Source: an uncultured Dialister sp.
GTDB lineage: Bacteria; Bacillota; Negativicutes; Veillonellales; Dialisteraceae
Assembly (NCBI GenBank): GCA_900759415.1
Contig: CAAEVC010000080.1
Span: 1 to 29,191 of the forward strand
Length of the DNA stretch: 29,191 bases
Direction: 5' to 3'
Shown here: positions 7,805 through 14,105 of the stretch, in pieces
Layout: every line of letters starts with the position of its first letter
Position numbering within the stretch: position 1 is the stretch's first letter
Notes under the pieces: generated by a model
Seen by the model: the letters and a program-made list of their open reading frames with translations, nothing else
Databases searched by the model: none
What the model was told of the DNA's origin: nothing
Position numbers and translations under genes: made by a program

Positions 7805-8659
7805 TTATTTTACCGGCGCTCTGTCAGGATGGAGACCTGACCAGCCGGTGCATGGCATATTTCTTATTTTCATCTTATCGGATTCAGAAATTTCATAACT
7901 TCCGGCCTTAAGATTTTCTTCCATCCTTTCCATATGGGTAGATTTCGGAAGGATAATGAAATCACTTTCCAGATCAAAGGTAAGGCAGAGGTCTGCGACC
8001 GTCGTATGATAGGTCTTGGCCATTTCCATGAGTAACGGGTCATTCAGAAGACGGGCTCTTCCGATAGGACTCCATGCTTCCAGTGCAATACCATGGGCCT
8101 TGCAGAAGGAAACAGTCTCTTCCTGAAGATAGCCGGGATGAAGTTCCAGCTGGTTCACCGCCGGCATGACGGTGGCATGACTCATGAGATTTTCCAGATG
8201 GGGGATGAGGAAATTGCTGACGCCGATAGCACGGATCTTTCCTGCATGATAGAGCTCTTCCATCGCTTTCCATGACTCTATGTCCAGCTGTTTCCAGTCA
8301 TCGAAATCAGGATTGCCGAAGTCACTTCTAGGCCAGTGGATGAGATAAAGGTCTATATAGTCTGTTCCCAGTCTCTTTAAAGAAGCTTCAAATTCACGGT
8401 ACGCATTTTCATAACCAAGATGGTTGCGGTCTAGCTTTGTTGTCAGAAAGAAATCCTTTCTTGGAATACCGCTTTCCTTCATGGCCCGGCCCACATCTTC
8501 TTCATTTCCATAGACCGCTGCGGTATCCAGATGACGGTAACCGGCACGGATGGCATCCATAACCACAGAAAATCCTTTAGACTCAGTAGACTTATAGGTT
8601 CCAAAACCGATAGACGGAATGGAAACACCATTATTCAGTATGATATCTTTCACAGTCAT
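7805..8659 (-). CDS. Aldo/keto reductase (2,5-diketogluconate reductase-like)
   Basis: A 284-residue NADPH-dependent carbonyl reductase of the AKR fold. The catalytic tetrad is readable: Asp45 and Tyr50 (DTAAVYGNEEDVG), Lys75 (LTTKLDRNH) and His108 (YLIHWPRS). The cofactor-binding end (IILPKSTHMERMEENLKA, about 240-257) is also conserved. Likely substrates are small aldehydes, ketones or keto-sugars. The ATG at 8659 is only two bases after AAGGAGG, so the GTG at 8653 (8 nt spacing) may be the true start. The hxlR-like regulator next door faces it, which would fit a small carbonyl or quinone detoxification cluster, as an inference. Confidence 0.92.
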   Translation of the reverse strand: MTVKDIILNNGVSIPSIGFGTYKSTESKGFSVVMDAIRAGYRHLDTAAVYGNEEDVGRAMKESGIPRKDFFLTTKLDRNHLGYENAYREFEASLKRLGTDYIDLYLIHWPRSDFGNPDFDDWKQLDIESWKAMEELYHAGKIRAIGVSNFLIPHLENLMSHATVMPAVNQLELHPGYLQEETVSFCKAHGIALEAWSPIGRARLLNDPLLMEMAKTYHTTVADLCLTFDLESDFIILPKSTHMERMEENLKAGSYEISESDKMKIRNMPCTGWSGLHPDRAPVK

Positions 8660-8928
8660 TTCCTCCTTATTGAAAAAGCAGTTTTATGCAGGAAATCATC
8701 TCTCTGGTTGACAGGGGATATACCTGAATCTGTTTCTGTGAGGAGCAGGGATCGGAAATCAGCTTCCAGATTTTCAAAGTCTCTGAAATCCTCATTTCCT
8801 CTGGAGAGGAATGTCAGCAGACAGAGGATCTCTGCTCTTTGCAGATTCTGTGCTGCACAGGGATTAAGAAGGGCATATCTTATTCCCGCCTCATCAGTCC
8901 CATGCAGCCCGATCACTGTCTTTATCAT
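8656..8928 (-). CDS. Possible small ORF coupled to the reductase gene (doubtful)
   Basis: An open frame of 90 residues (MIKTVIGLHGTDEAG... ending FSIRRK) whose stop overlaps the reductase ATG as ATGA, the usual form of coupled genes. A promoter-like ATGACA-17-TATGAT lies at its 5' end on the minus strand. Against it: no ribosome site before any ATG, no recognisable domain, and the frame can be extended upstream to 9192 without looking more protein-like. It may be a long leader of the reductase gene or a decayed gene. The rest of 8929-9168 shows nothing I can name. Confidence 0.2.
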   Translation of the reverse strand: MIKTVIGLHGTDEAGIRYALLNPCAAQNLQRAEILCLLTFLSRGNEDFRDFENLEADFRSLLLTETDSGISPVNQRDDFLHKTAFSIRRK

Positions 8929-9158
8929 ACTTGTTTTCTTATTATTTGTCATGTGAAAAATGCAATCAAAGTCATTGGTATGAGCGGGAGGTATAGCAGA
9001 ACCATACCTGACGGATGACTGCACAGGATGTAACAAAAAATTTCTGCCCAAAGGGAAACAGGAGAAAATGGTGGCATATTTTTTGCAGTATCTTCTCATT
9101 TTTTCCGCATCCTGGAGGTCAGGGACAATTTTCATCCCGGGAAATTTTAATATCCTTC

Positions 9159-9203
9159 TTCCAATACTGAACAAATGTGCTATAATAAACAAAACGAATG
9201 TTC
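9159..9203 (+). promoter_or_regulatory. SOS promoter with two LexA (Cheo) boxes
   Basis: TTCCAA (9159-9164), 16 bp and TATAAT (9181-9186). Two copies of the Gram-positive LexA site GAACN4GTTC, each with one mismatch, flank the -10: GAACAAATGTGC (9169-9180) and AAACGAATGTTC (9192-9203). Their spacing of 23 bp centre to centre, straddling the -10 box, fits repression by LexA. The ATG of the polymerase follows 17 bp after the second box. Confidence 0.75.
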
Positions 9204-9220
9204 TGTAGAGGTGAAAAATA

Positions 9221-10489
9221 ATGGATGAAAAGAACCGGGTGTATATGTGTATTGATTTAAAAAGTTTTTACGCCTCTGTGGAGTGTGTGGACAGAGGGCT
9301 TGATTCCATGAAGACTGACCTTGTAGTAGCAGATCAGACCAGAGGCCCAGGCGCACTCTGCCTTGCGGTTTCTCCTTCCCTTAAAGCAAAGGGAGTGAAG
9401 AACCGCTGCCGTCTTTTTGAAATCCCTTCAGTCTTCTCCTATATCGTGGCACCGCCCAGGATGAAACGGTATATGGAAATGTCTGCCTATATCGTCAGTC
9501 TGTATCTTTCCAAAATATCACCTGATGATCTCCATGTGTATTCTATTGACGAATGTTTCATCGATGCCACAAGCTATCTTTCTCTGTACCATAAAGGGGC
9601 GATGGAGCTGGCCGATGATCTCCGGAATCTGATTTATGACAGGACCGGTATCTGTGCTACGGCGGGAGTGGGGACCAATCTTTTTCTGGCGAAAATTGCC
9701 ATGGACATCGAGGCGAAGCACCGCCCTGATTTCAAAGCCTATCTGGATGAAAATCTCTTTAAGGAAACCCTGTGGCATCACCGGCCTATTACTGATTTCT
9801 GGCAGATCGGGAAAGGAATCGCCCGGCGGCTCTCCCGTCTCGGCGTGTATGATCTCTTCGGCGTGGCCCATATTGATGAGAGGATACTTTACAAAGAATT
9901 CGGAGTCAATGCGGAATTTCTCATAGACCATGCTCATGGAAGGGAACCATGCACCATGGAAGACATCAAAAGTTATGTACCGGATACCCGGTTCCTCTCT
10001 AGCAGCCAGATTCTTTTTTCTGATTATGAATTTGAGGATGCAGAAATGATTATGACGGAAATGGCAGACCTTCTGACCATGGAACTCATAGAGAAAAGAA
10101 TGATGACTGATGGGATTTCCCTTTACGTCGGCTACTCCGGATACAGTGGAGACCATGGAGGCGGATCCAGGAAACTGGCAGAATATACAGACATACCTTC
10201 GGTCATTGAAAAAGCCTTCACCGATCTTTTCAGAGAAAAGGTTTCCCGTACCATTCCCATAAGACAGATAGGGCTCAGCCTTCACCATGTAGTTCCCGTA
10301 AAAGAAGTATGGACGGCAGGCAGCCTTTTTGCGAATCAGAAGAAAGAAGAAAAAGAAAGAAATCTGGAACAGGCAGTCCTTTCCATCAGAAGCCAGTTTG
10401 GCAAAAATGCCATACTCCGGGGCACCAGCCTTCTCCCTAAATCCACAATCCGTATGCGTAACCATCAGGTAGGAGGCCATCATGAATAG
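9221..10489 (+). CDS. Y-family translesion DNA polymerase (UvrX/YqjW, UmuC-like)
   Basis: 422 residues. The active site is intact: Asp12 in CIDLKSFYASVE (with Tyr17 as the expected steric gate) and Asp110-Glu111 in VYSIDECFID. The thumb region follows at FWQIGKGIARRLSRLGVYDL (about 193-212) and a little-finger domain after about 250. The C-terminal TAGSLF (about 367-372) sits where UmuC-type polymerases carry a beta-clamp-binding QLSLF motif. This branch copies over damaged bases during the SOS response. The SOS boxes upstream and the overlapping YolD gene downstream agree with that role and place it in the UvrX/YqjW group and not DinB proper. Confidence 0.92.
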   Translation: MDEKNRVYMCIDLKSFYASVECVDRGLDSMKTDLVVADQTRGPGALCLAVSPSLKAKGVKNRCRLFEIPSVFSYIVAPPRMKRYMEMSAYIVSLYLSKISPDDLHVYSIDECFIDATSYLSLYHKGAMELADDLRNLIYDRTGICATAGVGTNLFLAKIAMDIEAKHRPDFKAYLDENLFKETLWHHRPITDFWQIGKGIARRLSRLGVYDLFGVAHIDERILYKEFGVNAEFLIDHAHGREPCTMEDIKSYVPDTRFLSSSQILFSDYEFEDAEMIMTEMADLLTMELIEKRMMTDGISLYVGYSGYSGDHGGGSRKLAEYTDIPSVIEKAFTDLFREKVSRTIPIRQIGLSLHHVVPVKEVWTAGSLFANQKKEEKERNLEQAVLSIRSQFGKNAILRGTSLLPKSTIRMRNHQVGGHHE

Positions 10490-10808
10490 AAAAGAAAGAG
10501 CCAGGCAGTTCCTACCCTTCGCCTCCCTCCGGGGATTTGATGAATATCTTGCGGAAATGACGAGAGAAAAAGAAGAGAAAAGAGAAATCACAGAAGACAG
10601 AGGAAACCTTCTGTCAAAAAAGATAAAAGAAATCCATAAAGGAGACCTGGCAGAAGTGGTCTTCTACGAAAAGGACCACTACGAAAAATGGAAAGGGACA
10701 GTACAGGAAGTGGATCTGATACACAGGAAACTGAAAGTTGATGAAAGGCTCATCTCCTTCGATGATCTATGGGATATAAAATCTTTTCTCAAAACGGGTG
10801 AAGAATAA
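10482..10808 (+). CDS. YolD-like protein, partner of Y-family polymerase
   Basis: 108 residues starting MNRKERARQFLPFASLRGFDEYL and ending in the SH3-like strands LAEVVFYEKDHYEKWKGTVQEVD...LISFDDLWDI, the YolD pattern. YolD proteins are thought to be the functional stand-in for UmuD in Gram-positive bacteria. It overlaps the polymerase gene by eight bases, so the two are translated together and share the SOS promoter. A terminator follows 20 bp later. Confidence 0.9.
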   Translation: MNRKERARQFLPFASLRGFDEYLAEMTREKEEKREITEDRGNLLSKKIKEIHKGDLAEVVFYEKDHYEKWKGTVQEVDLIHRKLKVDERLISFDDLWDIKSFLKTGEE

Positions 10809-10827
10809 AAAAAGAAAATAAAAAAAC

Positions 10828-10875
10828 AAGAGGGTGGATAAAAGGACTTATCATTTTGTCACACCCTCTTTTTTT
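10828..10875 (+). terminator. Terminator of the SOS polymerase operon
   Basis: AAGAGGGTG (10828-10836), an internal GATAA/TTATC mini-stem, then CACCCTCTT (10862-10870) and a T-tract. Confidence 0.85.
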
Positions 10876-10953
10876 ATAGAAGTTTCTATTGATGACCGTT
10901 TAGAAAAAAATTCTATTACGAAAACTACGGTTAAGAGAAATTATTTTTAAAAC

Positions 10954-10986
10954 ATGACAGAACCTGTCATAGTGAAATGGTATAAT
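10954..10986 (+). promoter_or_regulatory. cas3 promoter with perfect palindromic operator
   Basis: An extended -10, TGGTATAAT (10978-10986), is preceded by a perfect inverted repeat ATGACAG-AAC-CTGTCAT (10954-10970) that occupies the place of the -35 box. No TTGACA-like hexamer is correctly spaced. The palindrome is the size of a dimeric repressor or activator site. cas3 starts 75 bp downstream of the -10. The interval 10876-11060 holds no gene. Confidence 0.55.
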
Positions 10987-11060
10987 ATATGTAACTTATA
11001 TAACTTATAATTATTGTTTTATGCGCGTGAGAGATAATTGAGCAGGGATAGGGGACGAGA

Positions 11061-13223
11061 ATGTATATTGGACATACAGATGGCGATAGAATACAGACTC
11101 TGGAAGAACACTTGAAGAACACGGCAAGGCTTGCGGCCTTTTATGCCTCTTCATTTGGTATGGAGGCGTTTGGGGAATTTTTGGGAGAGAATCATGATTT
11201 GGGGAAATTTGGAACGAACTTTCAGGAATACATACAGGGAAAGAAAAAGAAGGGCGGAGATCATTCAACAGCAGGAGCTTTATATGCATGGTGCAGGAGA
11301 AAGGAATTAGGACAGGCAGCCTCTATAGCAGCTTTCTGTATTTCTGGACATCATAGCGGTTTATTGAATCAGGGATCGAAGACAAATACTGATGGAGAAA
11401 AAACATTATGGGGAAGGCTCAAGAAGGATATTCCTGAATATGAAAAGATTTCTTCTTATGGAATCATAGAGAAGCTTCCTGATGTGGCAGTCTTAGGCCG
11501 GTTTGTAAAAGATAATATGGATCTGATGATGCTTACGAGGATGCTTTTCTCCTGCCTTGTAGATGCAGATTTTCTGGATACAGAAAATTTTATGAATCAG
11601 GGAAAGAGGGAACGGGGAGGATTCCAATCGATAGAGGATTTGCATCGACGATTCTTTGAACAGTTGGAAGTACGAGGATATCTCCATCCGGCAAATGATA
11701 TCAATGAAAAGAGATATGAAATTTTAAAGACCTGTATGGAAAAAGGGAAAGGAGAAGCAGGACTGTATTCTCTCACTGTTCCTACGGGTGGAGGTAAAAC
11801 GATTTCTTCCATGGCTTTTGCTATGAATCAGGCATTAACCCAGAAGAAGAAACGAATCATTTATGTAATTCCCTATCTTTCTATCATTGATCAGACTGCA
11901 AAAATTTTTAAGGATTTTCTGGGGAAGGAAAATGTTCTCGAGAGTCACAGTAACGTAAGCTATGACGATATGAGTGAAAATATAGCGGAGCGTAATAAAC
12001 TGGCTACGGAGAACTGGGATGCTCCTGTAGTCATTACTACGAACGAACAATTCTGGGAATCTCTGTATTCCAATCGTACGTCCAAGTGCCGGAAGCTTCA
12101 TAATATAGTGAATAGTGTCATTATTTTTGACGAAGCCCAGATGTTACCTTTAGAGTTTTTAAAACCCTGCCTTAAAGGCTTGGAAGAATTGGTGAATTAC
12201 TATGGATGTACAGCTCTTCTCTGTAGTGCAACTCAGCCGGAGCTTGGTAAATATATGACCCAAAAACCGGTAGAAATTATGGAAAATATTCCAGAGCTCT
12301 ATCAATATTTCAACCGGGTCACTTACCAGTTTGATGGGGTCTTGACCTATGATGATATAGCAGAAAAATTAAAGAGTAGTCTCCAATCCCTTTGTATAGC
12401 CTCCACAAAGAAAGAGGCAGAAGAAATCTTTTCGAGAATGGAAGGGAAGGACAACTTTTATTTATCGACGAATCTATGTCCGATGCATCGTATGAAGGTG
12501 ATAGAAGAAATTAAGGAAAGGCTTCAGACAGGAGCTCCTTGCCGGGTGGTTTCTACCAGTGTTATTTCGGTAGGTGTAGACGTAGATTTCCCTGTGGTAT
12601 ATCTGGAATATACCGGGCTTGACAGTCTGATTCAGGGTGCAGGCCGCTGCAATAGAGAAGGGAAGAAAGCTGCATCGAAAAGTATAGCTCATATATTCCG
12701 TACAGAAAAGGAAAAGGGAAGTCATTTCATGCAAAAAGAAAAACAGGTGACCGAGATTATCAGAAATACTTATAAAATGGATGAGATAGGCTATCCTGCG
12801 GCTATCCGTAGTTATTATGAATCCTGGTATCAAAATAACGAGGGCAATATGGATTATAAGAATATACTGCAGAAATCGGATGATTTTGCTTTCGAGGATA
12901 TAGGCAAATCATACCATTTAATAGAGAGTATGACAAAACCGGTATTTATACCGCTGGATGAGAAGGCAAAGAAAATTGCCGCTTTACTGGATCAGGGGAT
13001 ACGTACAAGAGATCTTATGAGGGGAGCAGCGCAGTATATGGTTAATGTAAGATTCAGCACTGATAACAACACTAAAGCACCTTTCCGTGCGCTTATGGAA
13101 CAGGGAATCATACGCTATTTTCAGGGGGATTCTGAGATGGCTCTGTTGGTAAACGAGGATGCTTATGATGATAGAGAAGGATTAAAAACAGAAGATAAGG
13201 AAGGGGTGGGCATTATGTGGTAA
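11061..13223 (+). CDS. cas3: Cas3 helicase-nuclease, type I-C
   Basis: 720 residues. The N-terminal HD nuclease shows His17, His45-Asp46 (ENHDLGKF), His68 (GDHSTAGA) and His97-His98 (ISGHHSGL). The SF2 helicase follows: motif I PTGGGKT (241-247), motif II DEAQ (357-360), SATQP (motif III) and QGAGRCNREGK (motif VI, near 525). It is recruited by target-bound Cascade and degrades the DNA. The ATG follows GGGGACGAG. The gene has its own promoter, and a 228-bp gap separates it from the rest of the cas genes, so interference nuclease and Cascade can be controlled separately. Confidence 0.95.
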   Translation: MYIGHTDGDRIQTLEEHLKNTARLAAFYASSFGMEAFGEFLGENHDLGKFGTNFQEYIQGKKKKGGDHSTAGALYAWCRRKELGQAASIAAFCISGHHSGLLNQGSKTNTDGEKTLWGRLKKDIPEYEKISSYGIIEKLPDVAVLGRFVKDNMDLMMLTRMLFSCLVDADFLDTENFMNQGKRERGGFQSIEDLHRRFFEQLEVRGYLHPANDINEKRYEILKTCMEKGKGEAGLYSLTVPTGGGKTISSMAFAMNQALTQKKKRIIYVIPYLSIIDQTAKIFKDFLGKENVLESHSNVSYDDMSENIAERNKLATENWDAPVVITTNEQFWESLYSNRTSKCRKLHNIVNSVIIFDEAQMLPLEFLKPCLKGLEELVNYYGCTALLCSATQPELGKYMTQKPVEIMENIPELYQYFNRVTYQFDGVLTYDDIAEKLKSSLQSLCIASTKKEAEEIFSRMEGKDNFYLSTNLCPMHRMKVIEEIKERLQTGAPCRVVSTSVISVGVDVDFPVVYLEYTGLDSLIQGAGRCNREGKKAASKSIAHIFRTEKEKGSHFMQKEKQVTEIIRNTYKMDEIGYPAAIRSYYESWYQNNEGNMDYKNILQKSDDFAFEDIGKSYHLIESMTKPVFIPLDEKAKKIAALLDQGIRTRDLMRGAAQYMVNVRFSTDNNTKAPFRALMEQGIIRYFQGDSEMALLVNEDAYDDREGLKTEDKEGVGIMW

Positions 13224-13224
13224 A

Positions 13225-13337
13225 GAAAAAGAGCAGAATATCCTGCCCTTTTTCCCGTTTGTACTTTTGTACAACTAAACGTAAATATTTCAATCCACAT
13301 TCAAAATACAGTAAAGAAATCGCATATTATGAATGAC
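13225..13337 (-). ncRNA. Candidate antisense crRNA-like guide RNA between cas3 and cas5c
   Basis: Read on the minus strand: promoter at 13372-13344, predicted 5' end near 13337, a leader of about 39 nt, then GTGGATTGAAAT (13298-13287), identical to repeat nucleotides 21-32. That is the 11-nt 5' handle left by I-C crRNA processing plus the base before the cut. About 34 nt of unique sequence follows (13286-13253, beginning ATTTACGTTTAG), then a terminator. The upper repeat stem is not conserved, so the RNA would need another way to mature or would be loaded unprocessed. The identical 12-mer and the ordered signals are seen; guide function is inferred by analogy with CreR/CreA RNAs. Confidence 0.4.
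13226..13253. terminator. Hairpin terminator, best on the minus strand
   Basis: On the minus strand AAAAAGGGCAG, loop GATATT and CTGCTCTTTTT pair over 11 bp with one G-T wobble, followed by CTTT. On the plus strand the same hairpin has an A-C mismatch, so it is better formed leftward, but it may also end cas3 transcription. Confidence 0.6.
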
Positions 13338-13343
13338 AATTTT

Positions 13344-13372
13344 ATCATATCAGAGAAATACTCAATCTTCAA
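13344..13372 (-). promoter_or_regulatory. Promoter of the candidate guide RNA
   Basis: TTGAAG (13372-13367), exactly 17 bp, TATGAT (13349-13344), with the extended -10 element TGA directly before it. It stands back to back with the cas5c promoter at 13381-13409. Confidence 0.5.
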
Positions 13373-13380
13373 TCCTGTAC

Positions 13381-13409
13381 TTGATATATCATAGAACATG
13401 AATTATACT
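13381..13409 (+). promoter_or_regulatory. Promoter of the cas5c-cas2 operon
   Basis: TTGATA (13381-13386), 17 bp and TATACT (13404-13409), with the cas5c ATG 43 bp further on. A short inverted repeat TTGTAC-TTTT-GTACAA lies upstream at 13259-13274. Confidence 0.65.
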
Positions 13410-13451
13410 TAATTACAAATAAACTTAAATGAATAATGAAAGGAGGAAATT

Positions 13452-14105
13452 ATGGCATTTGGTGTGAAAATTGAATGCTGGGGACCATATGCTTCTTTTA
13501 ACAGACCTGAATTGAAGGTGGAAAGGATGTCTTACGATATGATGACGCCTTCCGCTGCCAGAGGGCTGGTGGAGGCGATCTTCTGGCATCCAGGTCTCAA
13601 ATATGTAATTGATGAGATTGATCTCTTAAGTCCTATTAAATTTACCAATATACGGAGAAATGAGGTTAAATCTAAAATTTCTGGGAATACAGTGATGAGT
13701 AATGCAAAAACGCAAAATATTATGTACTTATCAACCAAAGAAGATATCCAGCAGAGAGCGGCAACTTTACTGAAAGATGTAAGATACTGTATCCATGTTC
13801 ATTTTGAAATGACCGATAAGGCCAATGCAAGTGATAATCCTGGCAAATTCAAAGAAATGCTCTGCCGCAGAGCAAGAAAAGGGCAGTGTTATCATCAGCC
13901 TTATCTGGGGTGCAGAGAGTTTCCTGCGGGATTTCGTCTGGTAGAAGAGGATGAAGTGATTATTCCTTATCCGGAAACTAGAGATTTGGGATTCATGCTG
14001 TATGATATGGATTATTCTGATTCTCAAAATATTGTACCGGAATTTTTCCATGGCAAACTGGAGAAAGGAGTTATGGATCTCCGGAATTGTGAGGTGCATC
14101 GATGA
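13452..14105 (+). CDS. cas5c: Cas5c (Cas5d), crRNA-processing subunit of type I-C Cascade
   Basis: 217 residues. The N-terminal RAMP strand VKIECWGPYASFNRPELKVERMSYD and the hallmark GQCYHQPYLGCREFPAGF (about 141-158) are typical of Cas5 in subtype I-C. Here Cas5 replaces Cas6: it cuts the repeat at the 3' base of its hairpin and stays on the 5' handle. No cas6 gene is present, as expected. AAAGGAGG is five bases before the ATG, a very strong site. Its last four bases are shared with the cas8c start. Confidence 0.95.
   Translation: MAFGVKIECWGPYASFNRPELKVERMSYDMMTPSAARGLVEAIFWHPGLKYVIDEIDLLSPIKFTNIRRNEVKSKISGNTVMSNAKTQNIMYLSTKEDIQQRAATLLKDVRYCIHVHFEMTDKANASDNPGKFKEMLCRRARKGQCYHQPYLGCREFPAGFRLVEEDEVIIPYPETRDLGFMLYDMDYSDSQNIVPEFFHGKLEKGVMDLRNCEVHR

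Noticed and set aside
8531..8956. A 141-residue plus-strand open frame over the start of the reductase gene
   Set aside because: Antisense to the reductase N-terminus and without a ribosome site or domain.
13366..13375. Second repeat-like piece TTCAATCC in the cas3-cas5c gap
   Set aside because: Only eight bases match and they overlap the -35 of the candidate guide promoter; the distance to the first piece does not fit a repeat-spacer unit.
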